Origin: Flectobacillus roseus
GTDB lineage: Bacteria > Bacteroidota > Bacteroidia > Cytophagales > Spirosomataceae
DNA: 64,000 bases
Assembly: GCF_030056665.1 (NCBI RefSeq)
Contig: NZ_JASHIG010000009.1
Reading direction: 5' to 3' (one strand)
Position numbers and translations under genes: made by a program. How positions within the stretch are numbered: the stretch's first letter is position 1; each line of letters opens with the position of its first letter. The notes under the pieces were generated by a model that was given only the letters and a program-made list of their open reading frames with translations, had not been told where the DNA came from and searched no databases. Positions 8,814 to 17,870 of the stretch are shown piece after piece.

Positions 8814-10394
8814 ATGGCATCAGTCAGACCAGATGAAGTGTCAGCCATCTTGAGAGAACAACTTTCAGGATCTAAGTCAGAGGCTGAACTCCAAGAAGTA
8901 GGTACCGTGCTACAAATCGGTGATGGTGTAGCTCGTATTTATGGACTATCGAAAGTACAAGCGGGTGAGTTGCTCGTATTTGAAAACGGCTTGAAAGCCC
9001 TAGCCCTTAACCTCGAAGAAGACAACGTAGGTGCGGTATTATTGGGTGATTCATCTGAAATCAAAGAAGGTGACACCGTAAAACGTACAGACGAAATCGC
9101 CTCTATCAAAGTAGGTGACGGTATCTTAGGTCGTGTCGTGAACACACTTGGCGAGCCAATTGACGGCAACGGTCCAATCGCAGGACAATTATACGATATG
9201 CCACTTGAGCGTAAAGCTCCAGGGGTAATTTATCGTCAACCAGTAACAGAACCTCTTCAATCAGGTATCAAAGCGATCGACGCTATGATTCCAGTAGGTC
9301 GTGGTCAACGTGAGTTAGTTATTGGTGACCGTCAGACAGGTAAAACAACTGTTTGTATTGACACAATTATCAACCAAAAAGAATTCTACGATGCAGGTCA
9401 ACCAGTGTTCTGTATCTATGTAGCTTGTGGTCAGAAAGCTTCAACTATCAAACAAGTTGAGCAAGCTCTTCGCAAAGCAGGTGCTATGGATTACACGGTA
9501 ATCGTAGCGGCTGGTTCTGCTGACCCAGCTCCAATGCAGTTCTTTGCTCCATTTACAGGTGCTGCTATTGGTGAATTCTTCCGCGATACAGGTCGTCCAG
9601 CATTAGTAGTGTATGACGATTTGTCTAAGCAAGCGGTTGCTTACCGTGAAGTTTCATTGCTTCTTCGTCGTCCTCCAGGTCGTGAAGCTTATCCTGGTGA
9701 CGTATTCTATTTACATAGCCGTTTGTTGGAGCGCGCTGCCAAAATCAACGCATCTGACGAAATCGCAAAAAATATGAACGACCTTCCTGAGTCTATCAAA
9801 GGAATCGTAAAAGGTGGTGGTTCATTAACGGCTCTTCCAATTATCGAAACTCAAGCGGGTGACGTTTCTGCTTATATCCCGACTAACGTAATCTCTATTA
9901 CCGACGGTCAGATCTTCTTGGAAACTAACTTGTTTAATGCAGGTATCCGTCCAGCTATCAACGTAGGTATCTCTGTATCTCGTGTAGGTGGTAACGCTCA
10001 AATCAAATCAATGAAGAAAGTAGCTGGTACCTTAAAATTGGACCAAGCGCAATTCCGTGAATTGGAAGCCTTCGCTAAATTTGGTTCTGATTTAGATGCT
10101 GCTACTAAATTGACTATCGAACGTGGTCGTCGTAACCTTGAAATGTTGAAGCAACCTAACGGTAGCCCTCAACGTGTAGAAGACCAAATCGCTATGATTT
10201 ATGTTTCTACTAACGGTTTAATCGACACAGTTGCGGTATCTAAAGTACGTGAGTTCGAGAAGGATTTCGTTACAGTTATGCATGCTACTCAAAAATCTAC
10301 TATGGATGCTTTGAAAGCAGGTAAATTCGACGATTCTTTGACTGATGTATTGAAGAAAGTGGCGAAAGAAGTGGCAGTTAAATACCAAGGATAA
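8814..10394 (+). CDS. atpA: F1Fo ATP synthase subunit alpha
   Basis: A full-length 526-residue alpha subunit. Visible motifs are the P-loop GDRQTGKT (171-178), the DDLSKQA segment, RRPPGREAYPGD, and SVSRVGGNAQ, which carries the Arg that reaches the catalytic beta site. Alpha forms the alternating alpha3beta3 head and holds non-catalytic nucleotides. The start ATG follows an AT-rich site typical of Bacteroidota. Codon use is strongly biased, as expected for a highly expressed gene. Unusually, the delta-subunit gene (atpH) is not upstream and a terminator-like hairpin follows, so atpA looks monocistronic here. Confidence 0.97.
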   Translation: MASVRPDEVSAILREQLSGSKSEAELQEVGTVLQIGDGVARIYGLSKVQAGELLVFENGLKALALNLEEDNVGAVLLGDSSEIKEGDTVKRTDEIASIKVGDGILGRVVNTLGEPIDGNGPIAGQLYDMPLERKAPGVIYRQPVTEPLQSGIKAIDAMIPVGRGQRELVIGDRQTGKTTVCIDTIINQKEFYDAGQPVFCIYVACGQKASTIKQVEQALRKAGAMDYTVIVAAGSADPAPMQFFAPFTGAAIGEFFRDTGRPALVVYDDLSKQAVAYREVSLLLRRPPGREAYPGDVFYLHSRLLERAAKINASDEIAKNMNDLPESIKGIVKGGGSLTALPIIETQAGDVSAYIPTNVISITDGQIFLETNLFNAGIRPAINVGISVSRVGGNAQIKSMKKVAGTLKLDQAQFRELEAFAKFGSDLDAATKLTIERGRRNLEMLKQPNGSPQRVEDQIAMIYVSTNGLIDTVAVSKVREFEKDFVTVMHATQKSTMDALKAGKFDDSLTDVLKKVAKEVAVKYQG

Positions 10395-10405
10395 TATTTG
10401 AATGT

Positions 10406-10435
10406 AGGAGAGGGTAGTACGCTACTCTCTCTTTT
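10406..10435 (+). terminator. Rho-independent terminator after atpA
   Basis: A stem of about 12 bp including two G-T pairs (arms AGGAGAGGGTAG/CTACTCTCTCTT, loop TACG) is followed by TTTT. It lies between atpA and atpG. Confidence 0.7.
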
Positions 10436-10663
10436 ACAGCAATTAATCAATTAGCAAATTGTGAATTGTGAATGAGAAATCATCACAAAAGCTTCTCAAA
10501 ATTGAGACTGATTACTTAGTACGAAATCATTATTTGACTTGATATTCTTTAATGTAAACTTTCTGAGTCCTTACAAATAACAGATACATTAGTAATAAAT
10601 AACGATTTTGAATACATCAAATATTTCATTTCTATCATTCACTGTTTCAAACATTAGCAAAAG

Positions 10664-11548
10664 ATGCCTTCATTAAAAGAAGTCCGTAACCGAATAGTGT
10701 CAGTAAACTCTACTCAGCAGATTACTAAAGCCATGAAAATGGTTTCGGCGGCTAAACTTCGCCGTGCAACTGATGCTATTGTTCAAATGCGCCCTTATTC
10801 GCAGAAATTAACCGAAATGATTGCAACTGTTTCGGCTAATGCAGAAGGTGCTCAATCGAACCCATATACTATCACTCGCGATATTCAAAAAGTGTTAGTA
10901 ATCGTTGTTACTTCTGACCGTGGTCTTTGTGGAGCATTCAACGCCAACGTTGGTAAGGCAACTGTAAACCTTATCGCAGAAAAATACGCTAGTCAAAATG
11001 CCGCAGGCAATGTTGAGATTTTGGCTTTGGGTAAAAAAGGTGCTGAATACTTAACTCGCCGTGGTTATAAAGTAAACGAAAAATTTGTTCATATCTTCTC
11101 TAAATTGTCTTTCGCTTCAGTTCGCCAAGCAGCAGAATATGCTATGGATGGATTCGTTGCTGAAAAATATGACGTTGTAGAAGTTATTTTCAATGAATTC
11201 AAAAACGTGGCAACTCAAATTTTGAGAGCAGAACAGATGTTGCCATTAGTTGATAAACAAGATAGTAACGTTAAAGCATCAACAGTTGATTATATCTTCG
11301 AACCTTCGGAAGAAGAAATTATCAGCGAGTTGCTTCCTAAAGCGTTGAAATTGCAAGTGTATAAGGCTGTTTTAGAATCAAATGCTTCTGAACACGGTGC
11401 TCGTATGACTGCAATGGATAAAGCTACTGAAAATGCAGGTGAATTGTTGAAAGAGTTGAAACTCGTTTACAACCGTTCTCGTCAAGCTGCGATTACGAAG
11501 GAAATCCTCGAAATCGTTGGTGGTGCCGAAGCATTAGCCTCAGCTTAA
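10664..11548 (+). CDS. atpG: F1Fo ATP synthase subunit gamma
   Basis: A 294-residue gamma subunit. The N-terminal helix (LKEVRNRIVSVNSTQQITKAMKMVSAAKLRRA) and C-terminal helix (ASEHGARMTAMDKATENAGELLKELKL) form the coiled-coil rotor shaft; the central TSDRGLCGAFNANV is the family hallmark. Gamma couples Fo rotation to catalysis in alpha3beta3. It is separated from atpA by 269 bp with a terminator, so it probably has its own promoter, which I could not place. A strong terminator follows. Confidence 0.96.
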   Translation: MPSLKEVRNRIVSVNSTQQITKAMKMVSAAKLRRATDAIVQMRPYSQKLTEMIATVSANAEGAQSNPYTITRDIQKVLVIVVTSDRGLCGAFNANVGKATVNLIAEKYASQNAAGNVEILALGKKGAEYLTRRGYKVNEKFVHIFSKLSFASVRQAAEYAMDGFVAEKYDVVEVIFNEFKNVATQILRAEQMLPLVDKQDSNVKASTVDYIFEPSEEEIISELLPKALKLQVYKAVLESNASEHGARMTAMDKATENAGELLKELKLVYNRSRQAAITKEILEIVGGAEALASA

Positions 11549-11567
11549 TCTTGCTAAAAAAGATTAT

Positions 11568-11600
11568 AAAAAAGACCTTCCGAAAGAAAGGTCTTTTTTT
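11568..11600 (+). terminator. Rho-independent terminator after atpG
   Basis: A 12-bp stem AAAAAAGACCTT/AAGGTCTTTTTT with an 8-nt loop and a closing T-run. Confidence 0.9.
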
Positions 11601-11644
11601 ATGTATAGACTTTAACATCTACAAAATGTTAAATTGGTCATTTT

Positions 11645-11842
11645 CTATTTTCTAGAATCTTTAAAGACAATAACCACTCGTCCAATCAACCCTACAGAGA
11701 TAATACCTCCAATTAAGAGAATAAAAAAGGTTTTTTCATTGAATCCGTTTGTCGAATCAAGTAGTACAATCGCACCCCAAGTGATTAGCACCACTGCAAT
11801 AATTATGACAATGAATAGAAGAATGTAGGCTATGTTTTTCAT
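11645..11842 (-). CDS. Small two-helix membrane protein (65 aa)
   Basis: From the ATG at 11842 the protein is MKNIAYILLFIVIIIAVVLI and onwards, with one long hydrophobic helix, a short polar loop (DSTNGFNEKT) and a second helix (FFILLIGGIISVGLIGRVVIV). The ATG at 11872 would add ten polar residues. The family is unknown. Confidence 0.5.
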   Translation of the reverse strand: MKNIAYILLFIVIIIAVVLITWGAIVLLDSTNGFNEKTFFILLIGGIISVGLIGRVVIVFKDSRK

Positions 11843-11939
11843 GAAAATACGTTGATTGTTAGTCTGACCCAAAACTAAGCGTCCTATGTTGCTTTAACAA
11901 GAAAACTAGCATTTTGTTCTTTTTATCCTTCAAAATACG

Positions 11940-12827
11940 CTATTTGCTACTTAACTCATCGTAGGCAGCGGTCAAACTTCTTATGATTCCATCGCCTTTC
12001 CATTCTGGGGCATTAGGGATAGCCGTGGTTTTAAGGATTTCCTCCTTACTTTTTCCTGCTTTTATTTCTTGCGAAACATAACCCAAAAGCTGTTCCAAAT
12101 AATTTTTGAATGCCTTTATATCTTCGTGAGTACCCGTAATTTTCTCAGGATCAAAAGCATGTCCAAAAACAAAAATGGTATCCTTGTCAAAAGTTCCATT
12201 GATTTTGTCCAAAACGTTAATCCATGAGCTCATACTAGCTCCCGCATTGCGGTCTACTACAGGATAGCGGCGATTGAATACCAAATCACCACAGTGTGCT
12301 ACATTGGCATGTTCAAAATGAATAATAGAATCACCATTGGTATGACCTGCACCAAAATAATGCATTCTGATGGTCTCTTTTCCTAATTTCTCTTTGTGGG
12401 TATCTTGGTAAGTTATATCTGGGAAAAGCTGTTTTTCTACTGTGTTTTGCTTCTCGGCAACAGCTTTTTGATTTTTTAAAGAGTTTTCATGAGCAATAAC
12501 ATGTTCAACAATTCCTTTAAAAGCAATATTGCCACCAGAGTGATCGCCATGGTGGTGAGTATTGAATAGTAATTTTATGGGATTTTCCGACATCCCTTTA
12601 AGTGCTTCAATCAAGTGGTTGGATTGTTCAGGAAACTGAGAATCTACCACAGCAATCCCCTTGCTAGTTGAAGCGAAGGCAATTGTACCACCTCTCTCGG
12701 TAAATACTCCCACACCATTACGTAACTCTTTGATTTTGTAAGGAGTATCAAATGGAAATTTATAGGAACTCAAACCGAGACTTGCCATCAAAAAAGCAGA
12801 ATGTTGGAGAAAGAGTCTTCTTTGCAT
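11940..12827 (-). CDS. Exported metallo-beta-lactamase-fold hydrolase
   Basis: A 295-residue MBL-fold protein. The zinc motif THHHGDHSGG is present; later ligands are probably His of FGAGHTNGDS, Asp of HCGDLVF and His of FGHAFD. The N-terminus MQRRLFLQHSAFLMASLGLS looks like a Tat or Sec signal with an arginine pair. The pattern recalls periplasmic class B-like or QuiP/AHL-lactonase-like hydrolases, but the substrate is unknown and antibiotic activity should not be assumed. It is monocistronic. Confidence 0.85.
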   Translation of the reverse strand: MQRRLFLQHSAFLMASLGLSSYKFPFDTPYKIKELRNGVGVFTERGGTIAFASTSKGIAVVDSQFPEQSNHLIEALKGMSENPIKLLFNTHHHGDHSGGNIAFKGIVEHVIAHENSLKNQKAVAEKQNTVEKQLFPDITYQDTHKEKLGKETIRMHYFGAGHTNGDSIIHFEHANVAHCGDLVFNRRYPVVDRNAGASMSSWINVLDKINGTFDKDTIFVFGHAFDPEKITGTHEDIKAFKNYLEQLLGYVSQEIKAGKSKEEILKTTAIPNAPEWKGDGIIRSLTAAYDELSSK

Positions 12828-12924
12828 AGAATAATGATTGTTAGAGTTGTATTTAATTTAGAGAAAGGAATGATTCGTATGTTTTGTTAAAACTAAAATT
12901 TATCAAATTTGGATTGTTTGATAT

Positions 12925-13154
12925 GAAGGCACAAAAGAACATAATCTAAGAAATCAGAGACTTAAGTATGAGTGCTGAATTGTGAGTGATGAGTTTTGAG
13001 TGTAATTTTATGATTACTAATATTTTATCTGATTAATTTGATCAATTAGAGATGTAAGATATTGATAATTAAAATTTTACATTCACAATACAAAACTCAT
13101 AATTCAGCACTAATTATGAATACATTGCTCTCGAGTTATTCCTTTGTGCCTTTA
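12925..13154. repeat. Nested inverted repeats (families A and G) in a 450-bp gap
   Basis: The inner pair 12971-13111 has arms AGTGCTGAATTGTGAGTGAT and, at 13072-13111, the inverse ending AATTCAGCACT. The outer arms GAAGGCACAAAAGAA (12925) and TTCCTTTGTGCCTTTAC (13138) are also inverted. No gene is seen in 12828-13277. Confidence 0.75.
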
Positions 13155-13277
13155 CTTGGAAATGGGTTACCGAGGAAAGACTTCAAAATTTAGTACATTT
13201 TAATTAGAGTAAAATGCTATATTTAAGTTTTCATCTCAACTTTTCGACCAACGAAGCTATTAGGATTCTGAACGAAT

Positions 13278-14102
13278 ATGCAGCATCTCAAAACAAAACA
13301 ATATGGTCCTGTCAAAGCTTTTGAACTTGGGTATCATTGGCCTGGTTTACCCACTTTTACGGTACATATTTACTTCATCGACGGACTCCTAATAGACACA
13401 GGGCAGTATAATTGTCGTCATACGGTTTTATCCTTGTTCAAACAGTTGCCTCTTCAGCAAATTGCGCTTACACATTGGCACGAAGACCATATCGGAAATG
13501 TTTCTACACTTTACAATCACTTTCATCCAACCATTTTTGCAGATCCTTTAACAGCCGAGAAGGTTCGACAAGGCTTTGATATCATGCTTTATGAAAAGTA
13601 TTTCTTTGGTAAAATTCGACCACAAGATATACCTATTAAAACGCTTCCAGAAGAGATTAAAACATCCAAATACTCATTCGTGCCTATCTATACACCAGGG
13701 CATAGCGATGACCATCATGTTTACCTTGAGCCGAACGAAGGATGGCTTTTTTCAGGCGATTTATTTGTAAGTCAACGCATAAAAGTGTTTCGAAAAGGAG
13801 AGAATATATGGCAGCAAATTGATTCACTTAAGCGAGTTTTAGCATTAGATTTTGATAAAGTTTTTTGTGCACATAACCCACAAATAGAATTTGGTAGAAA
13901 ATCTCTGGAGCGTAAGCTTGACTATTTTGAATCCTTCACCGAACAGGTATGCTTTTGGTACAATCAGGGTTATAAAACTGCTGAAATTATCCAGAAAATG
14001 GCGCTGAAAGATAAGAAAATGATTAATCTCATGACTGGCTACGACGTGAGTGTACATTGGATGGTGGGTTCTGTAATTAAGCACTTGCCAGTATCTTTAT
14101 AA
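13278..14102 (+). CDS. Metallo-beta-lactamase-fold hydrolase, cytoplasmic
   Basis: A 274-residue MBL-fold protein without a signal peptide. The metal motif is THWHEDHIGN; other ligands are His of YTPGHSDDH, Asp of LFSGDLFV and His of FCAHNP. The C-terminal third is helical (LDYFESFTEQVCFWYNQG). It resembles the glyoxalase II/RNase Z-like hydrolase superfamily. The substrate is unknown. Start ATG at 13278; no operon partner. Confidence 0.85.
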   Translation: MQHLKTKQYGPVKAFELGYHWPGLPTFTVHIYFIDGLLIDTGQYNCRHTVLSLFKQLPLQQIALTHWHEDHIGNVSTLYNHFHPTIFADPLTAEKVRQGFDIMLYEKYFFGKIRPQDIPIKTLPEEIKTSKYSFVPIYTPGHSDDHHVYLEPNEGWLFSGDLFVSQRIKVFRKGENIWQQIDSLKRVLALDFDKVFCAHNPQIEFGRKSLERKLDYFESFTEQVCFWYNQGYKTAEIIQKMALKDKKMINLMTGYDVSVHWMVGSVIKHLPVSL

Positions 14103-14249
14103 AAACTGATAGAGGTAGAATAGAACCATTGGTCGAATTTTTATATCTTCTTGTCTCTATAATATGCCATTAGGTAAAACAAAGTCGTATTTTTGACTGT
14201 TCAAAATGATTGAATAGTCTTCAAACAATTCTCCAATTTAAACAATAAC

Positions 14250-15083
14250 ATGAAAAAGATTTTATTAACATTTGTGGCAGCTGCAGCTATCATGACTGCT
14301 CAAGCACAAGGGATCAAAACTCCAGCGCCAAGCCCAACCCAAACCATCAAACAAGATTTTGCTTTATCTTCTATTGAGGTAAATTATTCTAGACCCAATA
14401 TGAAGGGTAGAACTGTTTTTGGGGATCTAGCTCCTTATGGAAAATTATGGAGAACAGGTGCTAACGCAGCTACAAAAGTAACTTTTGGTGAAGATGTAAC
14501 TGTAGGTGGCGTAGCGGTGAAAGCAGGTACTTATGTACTTTACACTGTTCCAAACAAAGACGAATGGGAAGTGATTTTCAACAAAGGATTAGGTAACTGG
14601 GGTATCGATGGTTACAAAAAAGAAGAAGATGTTGCTCGTTTCAAAGTAAAACCAGTAGCATTGCCTTCATCAGTTGAGACTTTCACGATTCAATTGGGTA
14701 ATGTAACGCCTGCGACAGCTGATATTCAAGTTTCTTGGGAAAAAACTCAAATCAACATTCCTGTAGTAGCAGATATCGATGCTAAGATTTCTAAGTCTAT
14801 CGAAACAGCGATGAACGTAGACAACCGCCCATATTTCCAAGCGGCTAGCTATTATTTTGAAGCTGGAAAAGATTTGAAACAAGCATTAGCATGGACAAAC
14901 AAAGCTATCGAAAACAGTCCAAAAGCCTTTTGGATGGTACATTTGAAAGCAAAAATCTTAGCTAAAATGGGTGACAAAGCTGCTGCTGTTACAGCTGCAA
15001 ACCAGTCTATTGCTTTGGCGAAAGAAGCTAAAAATGATGATTATGTAGCATTGAACGAGAAATTGATTGCTACGTTGAAATAA
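14250..15083 (+). CDS. DUF2911 secreted protein
   Basis: A 277-residue protein with signal peptide MKKILLTFVAAAAIMTAQAQ. Residues about 30-165 are the DUF2911 domain (ALSSIEVNYSRPNMKGRTVF, LAPYGKLWRTGANAAT, VKAGTYVLYTVP). The last 100 residues are helical and TPR-like (DLKQALAWTNKAIENSPKAF, KILAKMGDKAAAV). The family is abundant in Bacteroidota and of unknown function. It is probably periplasmic or surface-located. Confidence 0.85.
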   Translation: MKKILLTFVAAAAIMTAQAQGIKTPAPSPTQTIKQDFALSSIEVNYSRPNMKGRTVFGDLAPYGKLWRTGANAATKVTFGEDVTVGGVAVKAGTYVLYTVPNKDEWEVIFNKGLGNWGIDGYKKEEDVARFKVKPVALPSSVETFTIQLGNVTPATADIQVSWEKTQINIPVVADIDAKISKSIETAMNVDNRPYFQAASYYFEAGKDLKQALAWTNKAIENSPKAFWMVHLKAKILAKMGDKAAAVTAANQSIALAKEAKNDDYVALNEKLIATLK

Positions 15084-15237
15084 TTTCATGCCTTAGGCTT
15101 TAAGCGATATGCTATCAGCGAAAAATTCAGAAAATTGATACATATTTTTGGGCTTAATTTTTAGGTGTTAAAGCATTTAATTATAACATGAGTCATCCCT
15201 AATTTTTAGGATTGGGATTACTATCCAAGTTTTTATC

Positions 15238-15275
15238 AAAAAAGCGGTCGAAAATTTGTTTTCGATCGCTTTTTT
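15238..15275 (+). terminator. Hairpin terminator of the GCGGTCGAAA type
   Basis: A 17-bp stem with one G-T pair (AAAAAAGCGGTCGAAAA/TTTTCGATCGCTTTTTT, loop TTTG). It may serve the DUF2911 gene 155 bp upstream. A sibling is at 53779-53816 and a decayed one at 38971-39010, each followed by the same AGACG repeat. Confidence 0.75.
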
Positions 15276-15302
15276 GATGATACTATGCTAGATATGAATG
15301 GC

Positions 15303-15490
15303 TTAAGATGCAATCATTGTGTCTCTACTGATAGAAAACAAATTTTTACATAATCACTCAACCACTCATTCTCTAAATCGCTAAATTCGGGATGATTCAT
15401 GTTTGATGCCACTACGCTAGATTTTACTCAACCTAAGACGCGAAGCATTGCGTCTCTACTGGTGGAATGTAGATTTAATCACTCAATCTC
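15303..15490. repeat. Family B repeat remnants in the 830-bp gap before the AAA/M41 gene
   Basis: There are two partial copies: a degenerate one near 15308-15400 and a better one at 15424-15490 (AGACGCGAAGCATTGCGTCT hairpin, then CTCTACTGGTGGAATGTAG and AATCACTCAAT). Short ORFs here are not supported. Confidence 0.65.
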
Positions 15491-15558
15491 ACTTCACTCA
15501 ATACTACTTCCTCCTAATAAAATTTACCTTATCTATTTTACAGTAAATAAAAAAATAG

Positions 15559-15566
15559 TACCTTTG
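15559..15566 (+). promoter_or_regulatory. Putative promoter -7 upstream of the AAA/M41 gene
   Basis: TACCTTTG matches TAnnTTTG. A start about 7 nt downstream would leave a leader of roughly 340 nt before 15917 in which I see no convincing gene. The -33 element is unclear. Confidence 0.5.
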
Positions 15567-15916
15567 CAAAAAAATAAAAACACCCTTAGGGTAAAGTCAT
15601 GAAGTTCCTATATTTTTCTCCTAATTTCTTCTCTTAGTAAAGGCATTTCATTGAACCTTTACATCATTTTAGAATCTATCAATCGGATAGAGACTTCACC
15701 TGCTTATGGCATTTGTGAGTATCCATTGGTTTTTGATTCATTACAAATTATTTTAGGGAACTTAGTCATTGTAAATTTCAATTTTTTTGTTTTAGCAATT
15801 GTTATGTATTCAGAAGCTTTTCTGGATGTCATTGCCCAATTCGTTCATTCCGTAGCATGAAATGAATACGATGCCTAAAGACTTAGTTTCCCACCACGTA
15901 AATAACAATTAAACTT

Positions 15917-17812
15917 ATGAGCACAGAACAGAAGGTTGAGGTAAACCTAGAGGAAATAAATATTAAAAAACGCCGCTTAGAGGTTATTAAACAAGAACTG
16001 AAATCCGAATTTATCGGCATTGACTATATTATTGACGAATTAATCAACTATATCCAAATCTGGTATTTGATGCCAGATGTTTTGGTTCGCCCGATTGTTG
16101 TAAACCTTTGGGGTATGACAGGTGTAGGGAAAACCGATTTGATTCGTCGATTGGTTTCAAAACTTGAATATCAAGATAGATTTGTAGAAGTCGAGTTATC
16201 ACATGGCGAAAACTATTGGTACACATCGGTTGCTTCTATTTTTGAGAGTAATTGCATCAATGACGGTAAGCCTGCTATTGTATTATTCGATGAAATCCAA
16301 CGCTTTTATACGATTGACCCTGAAGGAAAAGTAGTTACGAATACCCGTTCTCAGGATTTTTGGGAACTGCTATCTGATGGACGACTCTCCAAAAAAGATA
16401 ATAAAGAGTCGATAGATGAATATATGCAGCGTTATATGCACTCGTCAACGCAGCGTCAGAAACGAAAAAATAAGCCTGTAGATGATGATGTAGCAGATGA
16501 TGATGATGATTTGGTTGGATTATGGGAAGCATATAATTTGAAAAAAACATTTGTTCTCAATGAGTCTGTACATGAAATTGCAGAGATGAAAGAGGATGAT
16601 ATGTTGAAAATTATGCAGCAAAAACGAGATAAAAAGACCGTTTTTGAACCGATTAATCATGCCAAGACTTTAATCATTATCAGTGGTAACCTCGACGAAG
16701 CATATTCAATGGCCGACGAAGCGGGTGAAACAGATGTAGATGCAGATATTTTTAGGGCTTTTACCGAAAAAATTACTATCATTGATATTAAAAAGGCGCT
16801 ATCTAGGAAGTTTAAACCAGAACAAGTCGCACGTTTTGGAAATATTCACTTGATTTATCGTTCACTCAAAAAGCAAGATTTTAATGCTCTCATTGATTTG
16901 GAAATACGTAAAATTCAAGAAAGAAATATTGAGCATTTTGGGTTGAAAACGACAGTGACAGATGCCGTTAAACAGCTTGTTTATCAAAATGGGGTATTCC
17001 CTGTTCAAGGTGTTAGACCTGTGTTTTCGAGTATTGTGGACGTTGTAGAGGCTAATTTGTCTAGTGTTATTTTTGAAGCATTAGTTGAAAGTGCAGAAGA
17101 AATTACTTTGGATTATAATTTTGTTGAAAAAGAGCTTATTGCCACTTGGGGCGAAACCTCCGAAAAACGAATTCCCTATATAGGTAAGGTAGATTTGATT
17201 CGTCAGAACAACTTGCCAGATATGATTGCTAATATCTCAGTACACGAATCTGGTCATGCAGTGGCATATTCTTTACTATTGGGTGTTGCACCACTACAGT
17301 TGAAGTCAAGAGTAGCGTCGTCGTATGCAGGAGGATTTTCATTTCCCCATCAGATACATATGTCGGAGCAAAATGTTTTGAAGAAAATCAAAATTTATTT
17401 AGCAGGAGGATTAGCCGAATCATTGATTTTTGGAGAAGAAAACGTCACAATTGCGCAAAGTTTCGATCGAGAAGATGCAGCAGGATTAGTGATGGAATAT
17501 ATACGAAAATTTGGCTTTGACCGCAATTTCGCATCCTATTACATGAGTTCAGCGGAATACAGTATGGATATGACTGTAACTGATTGGCCGATTGAGAAAA
17601 TGATGAAAAATTTAGAGCAAGAAACACAAGAGCTTTTGGTTCAAAATAAGGATTATTTGGTTGCCTTATCGAAAGTGTTATTTCAAAAAGGTAGTTTAAA
17701 GCCTCAAGAAGTAGTTGAAATTGCGCAAAAATTCGGTCATACACTCAAAATCCATAATGAGAATCACTTGATTATTGCCCCTTATCAGGATACCCTAGAT
17801 CAGCAATCATAA
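15917..17812 (+). CDS. Soluble ClpB-D2-like AAA+ ATPase fused to M41 (FtsH-type) metallopeptidase
   Basis: A 631-residue protein without signal peptide or membrane helix. Residues ~20-390 form one Clp/Hsp100-class AAA+ module: Walker A GMTGVGKT (66-73), Walker B AIVLFDEIQR (120-129), LLSDGRLS, sensor-1 LIIISGN (252-258), arginine finger R306 in ARFGN, and sensor-2 R367 in QGVRP followed by a D2-small-domain helix. A charged insert of about 85 residues, with an Asp-rich run near 189-198, separates DGRL from sensor 1. No GYVG pore loop is seen; NYWYTS occupies that place. Residues ~415-615 resemble peptidase M41: HESGH (H443, E444, H447), LAGGLAESLIFGE, and D517 as the probable third zinc ligand (70 residues after H447). 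FtsH couples M41 to a different AAA clade and is membrane-anchored. The likely role is ATP-driven cytoplasmic proteolysis (inference). Confidence 0.85.
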   Translation: MSTEQKVEVNLEEINIKKRRLEVIKQELKSEFIGIDYIIDELINYIQIWYLMPDVLVRPIVVNLWGMTGVGKTDLIRRLVSKLEYQDRFVEVELSHGENYWYTSVASIFESNCINDGKPAIVLFDEIQRFYTIDPEGKVVTNTRSQDFWELLSDGRLSKKDNKESIDEYMQRYMHSSTQRQKRKNKPVDDDVADDDDDLVGLWEAYNLKKTFVLNESVHEIAEMKEDDMLKIMQQKRDKKTVFEPINHAKTLIIISGNLDEAYSMADEAGETDVDADIFRAFTEKITIIDIKKALSRKFKPEQVARFGNIHLIYRSLKKQDFNALIDLEIRKIQERNIEHFGLKTTVTDAVKQLVYQNGVFPVQGVRPVFSSIVDVVEANLSSVIFEALVESAEEITLDYNFVEKELIATWGETSEKRIPYIGKVDLIRQNNLPDMIANISVHESGHAVAYSLLLGVAPLQLKSRVASSYAGGFSFPHQIHMSEQNVLKKIKIYLAGGLAESLIFGEENVTIAQSFDREDAAGLVMEYIRKFGFDRNFASYYMSSAEYSMDMTVTDWPIEKMMKNLEQETQELLVQNKDYLVALSKVLFQKGSLKPQEVVEIAQKFGHTLKIHNENHLIIAPYQDTLDQQS

Positions 17813-17870
17813 CAAAACTCGGTATGTCAATGCTTTACAGATTGACGTACCAACTCTAAAGAGAAAGCAG

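Noticed and set aside
15399..15860. Two short plus-strand ORFs (67 and 69 codons) before the AAA/M41 gene
   Set aside because: The first lies on repeat DNA; the second lacks a recognisable start context or family. Possible leader RNA is noted instead.
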